12,743 nt of DNA, taken from the NCBI GenBank assembly GCA_002689195.1, contig NZFC01000043.1, positions 1-12,743 of the forward strand. The letters are read 5' to 3'. Below, in pieces: positions 4,874-12,743 of the stretch. Position 1 is the stretch's first letter, and every line of letters begins with the position of its first letter. The stretch comes from Rhodobiaceae bacterium. Its GTDB lineage: Bacteria > Pseudomonadota > Alphaproteobacteria > RS24. The notes under the pieces are model-generated. The model was not told the DNA's origin, ran no database searches, and saw nothing but the letters and a program-made list of their open reading frames with translations. Position numbers and translations under genes: made by a program.

Positions 4874-6258
4874 TGAAATTTGGAATTCCAAGTCTGTTAA
4901 AGATTACTTTTAGTTTAATGATCGGATTTTCTGCATTTTATGCCCAAGCAGAAAAGATCATTTCACTTGATCAGGCGATAGCATTAGCACAGCAAAATGA
5001 CCCTTGGCTGCACGGCAGCAAGTTGAAACAGCAAGCTGTTGAGTATAACAGTATAGCTTCTGGAACATTGCCTGACCCTATTATGTCTGTGGGCATGATG
5101 AATTTACCAACAGATACATGGAACTTAGATCAGGAAGGTATGACTCAATTTAAAGTTGGAGTTTCTCAAATGTTTCCTAGAGGAGATAGTTTGGAACTCA
5201 AACGACAACAGCTAAAAATCGAATCAACTAAATACCCGCTGTTACGCGAAAATCGTAAGGCGAAATTGAAAAGTGAAGTTTCCCAACTTTGGTTAGACGC
5301 TTTTCTAGCGCAACAAACCATTAAGTTAATCGAGAACGATTGGGAACTATTTGAGCAGATGGCGGAGATAGCAAAAGCCAGTTACTCAAATGTGATTGGA
5401 AAAACAAGACAACAAGATGTCATTCGAGCACAACTAGAAATCGTTCAATTGGAAGATAGGTTGACAGTCCAGAGGCAAAAATTAGAAACCTCAATTGCTC
5501 GTCTAAACGAATGGCTTCATCTTTATGATGACAGTAACTATGAAAAAACGTTTGATTTTGACGCGCAACCAATGGCATTCAATGTCTCAGAAACTCTACC
5601 TGAAATTCGATTGCAAACCCCCGCATTTTTAAAGAAGGCTCATTATTCGCGAAATGCTCTGGCATTAGAATTAGAAAATCACCCTGCGATTCGCTCAATT
5701 GATGTTCAGAAAAAAGTGACTGAAACAGCTGTTGATATAGCCAAACAACAATATAAGCCCCAGTGGGGAGTAAACGCCAGCTATGCCTATCGTGATGATA
5801 TGCCATCAGGAGATAATAGAGCAGACTTGTTTTCTGTTGGTGTGACGTTTGATTTACCGTTATTCACAAAAAATAGACAAGATAAACAAGTTGCCGCATC
5901 AATCGCGGAAACAGAAGCTGTCAGAACAGAGAAATTGCTGTTAACAAAACAAATGATTAGCGAAATTGAAAAAGAGCTAAGGCAGCTGAAAAGACTATCA
6001 GAAAGGCAGTCAATATATAAAGAACAATTGCTTACGCAAACCCACGACCACGCAGAAGCTTCGTTGACTGCTTATACCAACGATGATGGTGATTTTTCTG
6101 AAGTTGTTCGAGCTAGAATCGCAATGCTTAATGCCAGAATTTCCGCACTAAAAATAGATGTTGATGCATTGAAAACAGTAACTCGTATCAATTATTTCTT
6201 CGCACAGTCACATTCAAAATCAGCACCCGCACACACTGGTAAATTCGGAGAGAAATAA
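4873..6258 (+). CDS. cusC: TolC-family outer membrane channel of Cus-type efflux
   Basis: A 461-residue outer membrane factor that should form the trimeric exit duct of the copper/silver efflux pump. Residues 1-26 are a signal peptide ending AQA. The mature protein starts with EKIISLDQAIALAQQNDPWL, the usual first helix of TolC proteins, and continues with the long helical hairpins and the LPDPIMSVGMMNLP segment common to metal-pump channels. The second repeat has WGVNASYAYRDDM followed by FSVGVTFDLPLFTKNR, a typical beta-barrel strand plus DLPLF motif. Unlike E. coli CusC it has no lipobox cysteine at the signal cleavage site. It overlaps copG upstream and the adaptor downstream, both by TAATG, as expected for one tripartite pump. 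The symbol reflects partner and position; CzcC-like naming would also be defensible. Confidence 0.88.
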   Translation: MKFGIPSLLKITFSLMIGFSAFYAQAEKIISLDQAIALAQQNDPWLHGSKLKQQAVEYNSIASGTLPDPIMSVGMMNLPTDTWNLDQEGMTQFKVGVSQMFPRGDSLELKRQQLKIESTKYPLLRENRKAKLKSEVSQLWLDAFLAQQTIKLIENDWELFEQMAEIAKASYSNVIGKTRQQDVIRAQLEIVQLEDRLTVQRQKLETSIARLNEWLHLYDDSNYEKTFDFDAQPMAFNVSETLPEIRLQTPAFLKKAHYSRNALALELENHPAIRSIDVQKKVTETAVDIAKQQYKPQWGVNASYAYRDDMPSGDNRADLFSVGVTFDLPLFTKNRQDKQVAASIAETEAVRTEKLLLTKQMISEIEKELRQLKRLSERQSIYKEQLLTQTHDHAEASLTAYTNDDGDFSEVVRARIAMLNARISALKIDVDALKTVTRINYFFAQSHSKSAPAHTGKFGEK

Positions 6259-8012
6259 TGTCATCTAATACAAAAATAATTATCGCGATCATCATTGGTG
6301 CAGCAATAGGTGCTGGGACATTGGGTTTATTCCTAAATCCTAACTCTGAAGGACCGAAAACAAATTCTGAAGAGAAAAAGCCGCTTTATTGGGTTGCCCC
6401 GATGGATTCTAACTACCGCCGGGACAAGCCCGGTAAATCTCCTATGGGGATGGACTTAATTCCTGTGTATGAAGATGAATCATCAACTGATGACTTCGGC
6501 CCCGGTGCTGTTAGGGTCGCTCCTCATGTGGTGAATAATCTTGGTGTTCGTACCGCACCTGTTGAGCTAGAAAATATGCACACTGAAATCTCTACGGTGG
6601 GTTATGTACAATATGACGAAGATAAACTAATTCATATCCACCCACGTGTTGATGGCTGGATTGAAAAACTATACGTTAAGGCTGAGGGTGACCCTGTAGA
6701 AAAAGGTCAACCCCTTTACAGCTTATATTCTCCCCAGTTAGTTAATGCTCAAGAAGAATTGTTAATCGCCTTAAAGCGCAATAACGGCTCGTTAGTTACG
6801 GCAGCTAAAGATCGTCTTAAAGCCTTACAACTTTCAGCAGGCTTGATTAAAGAACTAGAGCAAACAAAAAAAGTTCAACAAACAATTACCTTTTATTCGC
6901 CTCAAGCAGGTGTTGTAGATGGGTTAAAGATACGAGAAGGTTTCTATGTGAAACCGGGAGATACTTTGCTTAGTATCGGCAAACTTGACCAAGTATGGGT
7001 AGAGGCTGAAGTGTTTGAACGAGATGCAGCGCTTATCAAAGAAGGGTTGCCAGTATCGATGACTCTAGACTACTTGCCCGGAGAAGATTGGACAGGTGTG
7101 GTTGACTATGTTTACCCAGCATTAAACAGTAAAACTCGCACACTTAGAGTTCGCTTGAAATTTGGTAATCCTGATTTTCAATTAAAGCCCAATATGTTCG
7201 CACAAGTTTCGATCCATGCGAATCAAGCCGACAGTGCGATTATTGTTCCTAAAGAAGCGGTCATACGCACAGGCAAGCAAGACAGAGTCGTCCTCGCCTT
7301 AGGTGACGGACAGTTTAAATCAATTGAGGTAACTATTGGTCGAGTTGATAAAGATAGTATCGAGATTCTGAGCGGTTTAAATGAAGATGATGTTGTTGTT
7401 ACGTCTGCTCAATTCCTAATTGATTCGGAATCAAGTAAGTCATCAGACTTTAAGCGTATGACACATGATGAGGTGCCGAACTCTATCTGGATGCAAGGTG
7501 AAGTAAACAGCGTCATGACAGGACATCGTATGGTCAATATTACACATGGCCCGGCTGAAGCTTGGGATTGGCCGGAAATGACAATGGACTTTAATGTGGC
7601 TGAGAATGTTGATGTTGACTCTTTAAAGTCAGGTCAATCTTTACACTTCGAGGTGTCTAAAACCGAAGATAGTGGATATGAAGTAACTGGTATTCATATC
7701 ATGAGTCAGCCAGAAGTATCCTCTGCAACAGTCTCAGGTTTAATTAATGAAATAACCTTAGGCAATCGCACTTTCAATATTAGTCGAGGCCCAATAGAGA
7801 AGTGGGATAGACCTGCTGCGACGATGGATTTTATCGTCGCGGAAAATATAGAAATAGCTGACTTTAATGTTGGTGACAACGTCACTTTCACGTTTGAAGT
7901 GAGAGATGAATTGGTTATCACTGAAATTTCCCTTGAAGCAAATGAAAAAAACAGCGACGAACATGAGACAAATCATGAACAGAAAGCTGTTGTCGATCAT
8001 TCGAACCATTAA
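6258..8012 (+). CDS. cusB: CusB-like efflux adaptor with two C-terminal CusF-like domains
   Basis: A 584-residue periplasmic adaptor; E. coli CusB is about 400, and the excess is the C-terminus. Residues 6-26 are an N-terminal membrane anchor or signal. Residues 43-71 form the heavy-metal-binding segment (APMDSNYRRDKPGKSPMGMD) with M49, M63 and M65, matching the three Met ligands of E. coli CusB. Residues about 84-390 are the barrel-sandwich, hairpin and beta-barrel parts. Residues 410-483 are a CusF-like domain with H430, W438, M441 and M443 at the same spacing as E. coli CusF H36, W44, M47 and M49. Residues 488-558 are a second CusF-like domain (GPIEKWDRPAATMDF) in which the matching positions are R510, R518, A521 and M523. 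A His-rich tail ends the protein. It links pump to channel and hands Cu(I)/Ag(I) to CusA. Confidence 0.93.
   Translation: MSSNTKIIIAIIIGAAIGAGTLGLFLNPNSEGPKTNSEEKKPLYWVAPMDSNYRRDKPGKSPMGMDLIPVYEDESSTDDFGPGAVRVAPHVVNNLGVRTAPVELENMHTEISTVGYVQYDEDKLIHIHPRVDGWIEKLYVKAEGDPVEKGQPLYSLYSPQLVNAQEELLIALKRNNGSLVTAAKDRLKALQLSAGLIKELEQTKKVQQTITFYSPQAGVVDGLKIREGFYVKPGDTLLSIGKLDQVWVEAEVFERDAALIKEGLPVSMTLDYLPGEDWTGVVDYVYPALNSKTRTLRVRLKFGNPDFQLKPNMFAQVSIHANQADSAIIVPKEAVIRTGKQDRVVLALGDGQFKSIEVTIGRVDKDSIEILSGLNEDDVVVTSAQFLIDSESSKSSDFKRMTHDEVPNSIWMQGEVNSVMTGHRMVNITHGPAEAWDWPEMTMDFNVAENVDVDSLKSGQSLHFEVSKTEDSGYEVTGIHIMSQPEVSSATVSGLINEITLGNRTFNISRGPIEKWDRPAATMDFIVAENIEIADFNVGDNVTFTFEVRDELVITEISLEANEKNSDEHETNHEQKAVVDHSNH
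7485..7706 (+). other. CusF-like domain 1, copper ligands intact
   Basis: Adaptor residues 410-483. ITHGPAEAWDWPEMTMDF carries the full His, Trp, Met, Met set for Cu(I)/Ag(I) with Trp cation-pi capping, spaced 8-3-2 as in CusF. Confidence 0.85.
7719..7931 (+). other. CusF-like domain 2, copper ligands mostly lost
   Basis: Adaptor residues 488-558, clearly a copy of domain 1 (GPxExWDxP, TMDF, VAENxxxxxxxxG shared). His, Trp and the first Met are replaced by Arg, Arg and Ala; only M523 is kept. Confidence 0.8.
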
Positions 8013-8027
8013 ATAGGGAGATTAGTA

Positions 8028-11000
8028 ATGATTGAATCAATAATTAGATGGTCAGTGGGTAACCGTTTCTTTGTGTTATTAACCACGCTTATCATCGCAT
8101 TTGGTGGAATATTTGCGTTAAAAAATACACCTGTCGATGCGCTTCCTGACTTGTCAGATGTTCAAGTAATTATCAAAACGAGTTATCCGGGACAAGCACC
8201 TCAGGTAGTACAAGATCAAGTAACTTTTCCTTTAACTACTGCGATGCTTTCAGTACCGGGAGCACAAACGGTTCGAGGTTATTCGTTCTTTGGCGACTCA
8301 TATGTCTACATCATATTTGACGACGACACAGACCTTTATTGGGCAAGGAGTCGTGTGTTGGAGTATTTGAGTCAAGTTGCTTCGAGTTTACCAGATGCAG
8401 CAAAACCACAGCTAGGGCCTGATGCAACAGGTGTGGGCTGGGTTTATATATATGCGCTCACTGATAAATCTGGTAATCATGATCTTAGTCAGTTGCGGAG
8501 TATCCAAGACTGGTTTTTAAAATACGAGCTTCAAACGGTTCCGGGAGTTTCTGAGGTCGCTGCAATTGGTGGCATGGTTAAACAATACCAAGTTCAAGTT
8601 GATCCAGATAAGTTGCGAGCCTACGGTATACCATTGACTCACGTTCAAATGGCGCTGAAAAGAGGTAACCAAGAAACAGGTGCGTCTGTTGTTGAAATGG
8701 CCGAAGCTGAGTACATGGTAACTGCCACTGGCTATATTCAATCCGTTGGTGACATCGAAAAAATACCGTTAGGCGTTAATGAGCAGGGTACGCCATTGCG
8801 TATTGGCGATATAGCTGATGTTGGATTGGGTCCACAGATGCGCCGAGGGATAGCGGAGTTAAATGGTGAAGGCGAAGTTGTTGGGGGCGTCGTGGTAATG
8901 CGCTTTGGAGAAAACGCACAGCAAACAATTGACGGTGTAAAAGAAAAACTTGAATCATTAAAAGCCTCTTTGCCTGAAGGTGTTGAAGTTGTTCCTGTTT
9001 ATGACAGATCTAAGTTAATTGAACGAGCGGTTAGCAATCTATCAGATAAATTGATTGAAGAGCTAATTGTGGTTGCACTAATTTGTGCGGCATTTTTGTT
9101 TCATCTACGTTCTTCCATTGTCGCAGTTATTACCTTGCCTTTAGGAATTTTGGTGTCTTTTATCATCATGTACATGCAAGGTATCAATGCCAATATTATG
9201 TCATTAGGTGGGATTGCAATAGCGATAGGAGCCATGACGGACGGTGCAATTGTAATGATTGAAAATATGCACAAGCACATGGAAGCTCTTAATAAAAAGG
9301 GCGTGCCATTGACGGATGAAAACCGTTGGCAAATTGTTGCTAAAGCTGCAAGTGAAGTTGGTCCAGCATTGTTTTTCAGTCTACTTATTATCACAGTGTC
9401 ATTCTTACCAGTCTTTATTCTAGAAGCTCAAGAAGGAAGAATGTTTGCCCCTCTTGCATACACTAAAACCTATGCGATGGCTGCATCCGCTGGATTGGCA
9501 ATAACTCTGGTTCCCGTTCTTATGGGATATTTTATTCGTGGAAAGATTATATCGGAAAAGAAAAACCCATTGAACCGCGTACTGACCGCTCTGTATATGC
9601 CTGTGTTAAGACAGGTTATGAAATTCCCTAAATCAACCATTGTAATTGCGTTATTGGTTACCGCCGTGGGTTTTTGGCCTGTTAATAAGATTGGTAGTGA
9701 ATTCATCCCGCCATTGGATGAAGGTGACCTGATGTATATGCCAACAACTTACCCCGGCATATCCATTGGTAAAGCTCGCGAATTATTACAACAAACGGAC
9801 AAGTTACTTCGCACAGTGCCTGAAGTCGAGACCGTCTTTGGCAAAGTTGGTCGTGCTGAAACCGCCACTGACCCTGCCCCTTTAACAATGATTGAAACAT
9901 TCATTCAGTTGAAACCACAAGAGCAGTGGCGAGACGGAGTAACCACTGAAAGTTTAAAAGCTGAATTTGATGAATTGGTTAAATTACCCGGCTTAACAAA
10001 TGCTTGGGTGATGCCAATAAAAACCCGGATAGATATGCTAGCGACGGGTATCAAAACTCCTGTTGGAATAAAGGTAGCAGGACCTGACCTTGATAAGATT
10101 CAAGAAATAGGTCAGCAAATTGAACAATTGTTACCAGCGGTAGAGGGAACAGCATCGGTTTATTCCGAGCGTGTAGCTGGCGGCCGTTATATCAAGATAG
10201 ATATTTCTCGTGAAAAGGCGAGTCGATTCGGGTTAAATATTGCTGATGTTCAGCAGGTGGTATCGACGGCTATTGGAGGCATGAATGTCACTCAAACTGT
10301 GGAGGGACAAGAGCGTTACCCTGTCAATTTAAGATATCCACAAGACTATAGAGATTCGCCTGAGCAACTCGCTAGATTGCCTGTTATTACTCCGAATGAT
10401 CAGCGTATCGCATTGGGAGATGTAGCAGATATCCGTGTTGAGAATGGCGCTCCGGGAATAAAAAGTGAAGACGCTCGCATTAATGGCTGGTCATTTATTG
10501 ATATCGAAGGCGTGGATGTCGGGACATATGTAGAGAATGCTAAAGAGTACCTTGAGCAAAATCTAGAAATTCCAACAGGTTACTCAATCTCTTGGGCTGG
10601 GCAGTATGAATATATGGAAAGAGCAAAAGAAAAATTGACATTTGTTTTGCCCTTAACGCTAGCCATTATTTTGATCTTGCTCTATTTGAATTTCCGCTCG
10701 TTTAGCGAAGTAGCCATTATTGTCGTGACATTACCTATGGCAATGATTGGTGGCTTATGGCTAATGTATTTGGAAGGATTTAACTTTTCCGTCGCTGTAG
10801 GTGTTGGTTTTATTGCGCTAGCAGGTGTTGCCGTAGAGATTGGAGTCATCATGCTGGTTTACTTGAATCAAGCTCTTACAGATCTCAAGGAAAAAGCGAC
10901 CGAGCGAGCAGAACAGATTTCTGACGCAGATTATCAAGATGCCTTGTTACATGGCGCTGGTTTGCGTGTACGCCCTGTCATGATGACCGTGGCAACAATC

Positions 11001-11189
11001 ATCATCGGTCTATTACCTATTTTATATGGAACAGGCACTGGTTCGGAGGTCATGAGTCGCATCGCAGCACCTATGGTCGGTGGGATGACGAGTGCAGTGT
11101 TACTAACTCTCATTGTACTGCCTGCTATTTATTCAATTGTTAAAAAGAGAGAAATAAATTTCTTTAATCAAGAGTTATCAAAAAGCTAA
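8028..11189 (+). CDS. cusA: CusA-like HME-RND copper/silver efflux pump
   Basis: A 1053-residue inner membrane proton antiporter of the heavy-metal RND family, about the length of E. coli CusA (1047). It has an N-terminal transmembrane helix, a large periplasmic loop, a block of helices near 340-505, a second loop, and a final block near 870-1037. The three periplasmic Met ligands of CusA are present at M571 (MPTTYPG), M621 (PLTMIETFIQLKP) and M670 (RIDMLATGIK), each two positions below E. coli M573, M623 and M672. The transmembrane proton-relay acid D405 (GAMTDGAIVMIEN) and E937 (GVAVEIGV) are present. The relay lysine of E. coli CusA (K984, in RVRPK as I recall) is Val here (RVRPVMMT). A good ribosome binding site AGGGAG (8015-8020) lies seven bases before the ATG, 15 bases after cusB. 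Confidence 0.95.
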   Translation: MIESIIRWSVGNRFFVLLTTLIIAFGGIFALKNTPVDALPDLSDVQVIIKTSYPGQAPQVVQDQVTFPLTTAMLSVPGAQTVRGYSFFGDSYVYIIFDDDTDLYWARSRVLEYLSQVASSLPDAAKPQLGPDATGVGWVYIYALTDKSGNHDLSQLRSIQDWFLKYELQTVPGVSEVAAIGGMVKQYQVQVDPDKLRAYGIPLTHVQMALKRGNQETGASVVEMAEAEYMVTATGYIQSVGDIEKIPLGVNEQGTPLRIGDIADVGLGPQMRRGIAELNGEGEVVGGVVVMRFGENAQQTIDGVKEKLESLKASLPEGVEVVPVYDRSKLIERAVSNLSDKLIEELIVVALICAAFLFHLRSSIVAVITLPLGILVSFIIMYMQGINANIMSLGGIAIAIGAMTDGAIVMIENMHKHMEALNKKGVPLTDENRWQIVAKAASEVGPALFFSLLIITVSFLPVFILEAQEGRMFAPLAYTKTYAMAASAGLAITLVPVLMGYFIRGKIISEKKNPLNRVLTALYMPVLRQVMKFPKSTIVIALLVTAVGFWPVNKIGSEFIPPLDEGDLMYMPTTYPGISIGKARELLQQTDKLLRTVPEVETVFGKVGRAETATDPAPLTMIETFIQLKPQEQWRDGVTTESLKAEFDELVKLPGLTNAWVMPIKTRIDMLATGIKTPVGIKVAGPDLDKIQEIGQQIEQLLPAVEGTASVYSERVAGGRYIKIDISREKASRFGLNIADVQQVVSTAIGGMNVTQTVEGQERYPVNLRYPQDYRDSPEQLARLPVITPNDQRIALGDVADIRVENGAPGIKSEDARINGWSFIDIEGVDVGTYVENAKEYLEQNLEIPTGYSISWAGQYEYMERAKEKLTFVLPLTLAIILILLYLNFRSFSEVAIIVVTLPMAMIGGLWLMYLEGFNFSVAVGVGFIALAGVAVEIGVIMLVYLNQALTDLKEKATERAEQISDADYQDALLHGAGLRVRPVMMTVATIIIGLLPILYGTGTGSEVMSRIAAPMVGGMTSAVLLTLIVLPAIYSIVKKREINFFNQELSKS

Positions 11190-11227
11190 ATTTAGTCGTT
11201 AAACCATAAATTTTAAAAGAGGTAAAT

Positions 11228-11575
11228 ATGAAAGCATTAATCAAAATCTTAGCGGTAATCAGCGTTGTTATTAGTAGCCCTGTGTTCGCACACGTAAATC
11301 TTGAAAAAAGTTCGCCTTCGGATAATGCAATGTTAATGACATCCCCAGAGGAACTTACACTTAAGTTCAGTAAAGAAGTGCGTTTAGTCAAAGTATCGTT
11401 AAAAAATAAGCAGGGAAAAAAAGTAAAGTTTGGCTTTCAACCTTCAAAAGAAGCGAGCAGTGAATTCTCATGGAAGCTACCTCAGTTGGCTCCAGCCAAT
11501 TACATCGTAGATGTCACTTTCTTAGGTAAAGATGGTCACAAGATGAAGGACAACTTTGGCTTCATGGTTCATTAA
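11228..11575 (+). CDS. copC: CopC periplasmic copper-binding protein
   Basis: A 115-residue secreted protein of the CopC family. Signal peptide residues 1-21 end SPVFA, leaving His22 as the mature N-terminus, the known Cu(II) ligand together with a later His (H104 in GKDGHKMKDNFGF). HVNLEKSSPSDNAML, ELTLKFSKEVRLVKVSL and the closing FGFMV strand are the standard CopC elements of a small beta barrel. The Met-rich Cu(I) loop found in some CopC proteins is absent, so this should be a Cu(II)-only type. AGAGG lies six bases before the ATG, 38 bases after cusA. It is followed after 18 bases by copD, the usual pair. Confidence 0.9.
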   Translation: MKALIKILAVISVVISSPVFAHVNLEKSSPSDNAMLMTSPEELTLKFSKEVRLVKVSLKNKQGKKVKFGFQPSKEASSEFSWKLPQLAPANYIVDVTFLGKDGHKMKDNFGFMVH

Positions 11576-11593
11576 TTAAGTAGAGTAATTACT

Positions 11594-12487
11594 ATGGAAA
11601 TTTATATCTGGAATACGGTCATAGTGCTGACGAAAACTGCGTTCTACGTTGGCTTTGCCTGTATTGCTGGATATACATTTTTTGGCAATGTGTACGGCGG
11701 TAATACTTTGGAAAATGGAGAAAGAAGATCATTTAGTCAGATAACCCTTATTGCCGCCTTAATAGCTTTTCTAGCAAATGCAATTTGGTTCTTTGCTAAC
11801 ACTGGCGCAATGGTTGAAGAAGGAATAGTAGGAGCGCTAGACCTAGATATGATTAGTATCATGTGGGATTCGTCAATAGGCGATACCACACTATGGCGCT
11901 TGATTGGCCTGATTGGGGTTGCGATAGTAGTAATTTCTTCTCAATTTTGTGTTTGGAAGCATACTAAATATGTCTTAAACGCCGTGCTTGTCATATGTCT
12001 ATTTTTTCTTTCTTATTCATTTACTTTGGCTGGACACGTTTCCGTCATGGGGGTCTTTGAAAAAGGTCTATTAATGGTGCATGTCATTGTAATGGCGTGG
12101 TGGTTTGGTGCCCTTTACCCTCTTAAAAAAGCCTGCAATAAGTTGGAATTCGAAAAGCTTTATCAATTGATGGAAAGGTTTGGAAAACAAGCTAGTGTCA
12201 TGGTAAGTCTGCTCTTAATCGCTGGCTTATTATTGGCAATTCAGTTGGTGGGTGGATTAGATGCTCTGCTATTTACTAATTATGGACAAACCATATTAGT
12301 TAAATTGTTGTTAGTGATTTGCGTAATGAAGATAGCCGCTACACATAAATTGAAATTAGTCCCGCAGCTCAAAAATAATGATGGCAGAAAAACATTATCC
12401 AAATCAATCTCAATTGAAATGTTTGTAGCTATTGCCATTTTATCTGTAACAGCAGTGCTTACTAGTATTGTCGGCCCTGTAAATTAA
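11594..12487 (+). CDS. copD: CopD inner membrane copper protein
   Basis: A 297-residue integral membrane protein with about eight hydrophobic segments, matching the CopD family (PF05425). Conserved features visible are AGHVSVMG (H148), MVHVIVMAWWFGALYPL (H163, the family's H-x(5)-WxG-type helix), ATHKLKLVP (H251) and the closing TSIVGP. CopD works with CopC, probably taking copper across or into the inner membrane; the direction and role are still debated for the family. It is close behind copC and likely co-transcribed. The ribosome binding site is weak (GAG about ten bases ahead), which suggests coupling to copC translation. Confidence 0.88.
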   Translation: MEIYIWNTVIVLTKTAFYVGFACIAGYTFFGNVYGGNTLENGERRSFSQITLIAALIAFLANAIWFFANTGAMVEEGIVGALDLDMISIMWDSSIGDTTLWRLIGLIGVAIVVISSQFCVWKHTKYVLNAVLVICLFFLSYSFTLAGHVSVMGVFEKGLLMVHVIVMAWWFGALYPLKKACNKLEFEKLYQLMERFGKQASVMVSLLLIAGLLLAIQLVGGLDALLFTNYGQTILVKLLLVICVMKIAATHKLKLVPQLKNNDGRKTLSKSISIEMFVAIAILSVTAVLTSIVGPVN

Positions 12488-12506
12488 ACCTGAAAAGAGA
12501 ATGAAA

Positions 12507-12743
12507 ATGAAAAAAAGAAATATACTACTCGTTTTATTAATGACGGTTAGCTTTGTAGTTCACGCTCATGGTGACAAACAAAAAGATAAAGGAATGCTTA
12601 AAGGGCTGGATACCCCAGCTGCAAAAGTTGTATTAGCTTTTCATGAAGCGTTAGATTTAGTAGAGAGCGCATATTTAGAGGGCCGTTTCAGCTACTTGGA
12701 ATGGGTAACTACTCGACAAGAATTTCTGACAACCCGCCTGACA
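12507..12743 (+). CDS. Secreted protein, NTF2-like start joined to TolC-like motif, cut by window edge
   Basis: An open frame runs to the right edge. I choose ATG 12507 (MKKRNILL) rather than 12501 because AGAGA lies six bases upstream. Residues 1-20 are a signal peptide ending HA. The next part, HGDKQKDKGMLKGLDTPAAK and then VVLAFHEAL, resembles the start of small periplasmic NTF2/SnoaL-like proteins often found near copper genes. From about 12650 the frame reads LVESAYLEGRFSYLEWVTTR, which looks instead like the C-terminal helix motif of CzcC/TolC channels (AxxGxxSYLExLxAQ). The stretch may therefore be an in-frame fusion or deletion product. Both halves are recognised by memory only, and the C-terminus is outside the window. 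Position after copD suggests the same operon. Confidence 0.6.
   Translation, partial: MKKRNILLVLLMTVSFVVHAHGDKQKDKGMLKGLDTPAAKVVLAFHEALDLVESAYLEGRFSYLEWVTTRQEFLTTRLT

Noticed and set aside
9101..9706. Minus-strand frames inside cusA (and similar ones inside cusB, cusC and copG)
   Set aside because: They lie opposite strongly conserved coding sequence, lack ribosome binding sites and match no family.
1..12743. CRISPR array, tRNA, rRNA, or insertion sequence ends
   Set aside because: No regularly spaced repeats, no cloverleaf-like segment, and no transposase or terminal inverted repeats seen on reading both strands.

Overview
The window joins two unlike kinds of DNA. Positions 1 to about 3290 are AT-rich, packed with small genes, and look like a T4-type (myovirus) phage or a close relative: a gp44-like sliding-clamp-loader ATPase, a short overlapping gene behind it, a possible HUH replication protein, and several small K/N/E-rich genes including a ribbon-helix-helix protein. 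From about 3297 to the end the DNA is richer in G+C and reads as a chromosomal or island-borne copper resistance operon of a marine gammaproteobacterium (Alteromonadales or Vibrionales by general feel; the species cannot be fixed from the sequence). Hand counts of 60-base blocks give 18/60 G+C at 2341-2400, 14/60 at 3181-3240, 27/60 at 3301-3360 and 30/60 at 3421-3480. The change coincides with the point where a permease gene loses its 5' part.

Phage-like part. On the minus strand, a clamp loader gene (345-1277) is followed by a gene running off the left edge (1-348), the two sharing an ATGA overlap. On the plus strand, leftward and rightward units diverge near 1280-1300, followed by a HUH-like protein (1298-1969), three small overlapping genes (2056-2760) and a ribbon-helix-helix protein (2797-2985). 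The 12-mer TGACACAGGGAG occurs three times here (1299, 2213, 3080). In the third copy it forms one arm of a perfect 9-bp stem. The stretch 2986-3293 has no convincing large gene but holds this stem and a cluster of ATACAAA/TTTGTAT palindromes.

Copper part. After a 5'-truncated ArsP/YraQ-type permease (3294-3701) and a good sigma70-like promoter (3836-3864), one long plus-strand operon follows: a secreted Met/His/Cys-rich protein, a DUF411/CopG periplasmic copper protein, a TolC-family outer membrane factor, a CusB-like adaptor carrying two CusF-like domains, a CusA-like HME-RND pump, CopC, CopD, and a gene cut by the right edge. Overlapping TAATG stop/start junctions link copG-cusC and cusC-cusB. 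The expected job is to capture periplasmic Cu(I)/Ag(I) with soluble carriers and the adaptor, and to export it across the outer membrane through the tripartite CusCBA pump, with CopC/CopD handling Cu(II) at the inner membrane.

The points most worth a second look are: the adaptor's tandem CusF domains, of which the second has lost three of four copper ligands; the repeated 12-mer in the phage-like part; the HUH-like protein beside a clamp loader; the abrupt phage/bacterial joint, which may be a real insertion or an assembly chimera; and the last reading frame, which looks like a secreted NTF2-like protein start joined in frame to a TolC-like C-terminal motif. No single feature proves a wholly new system.
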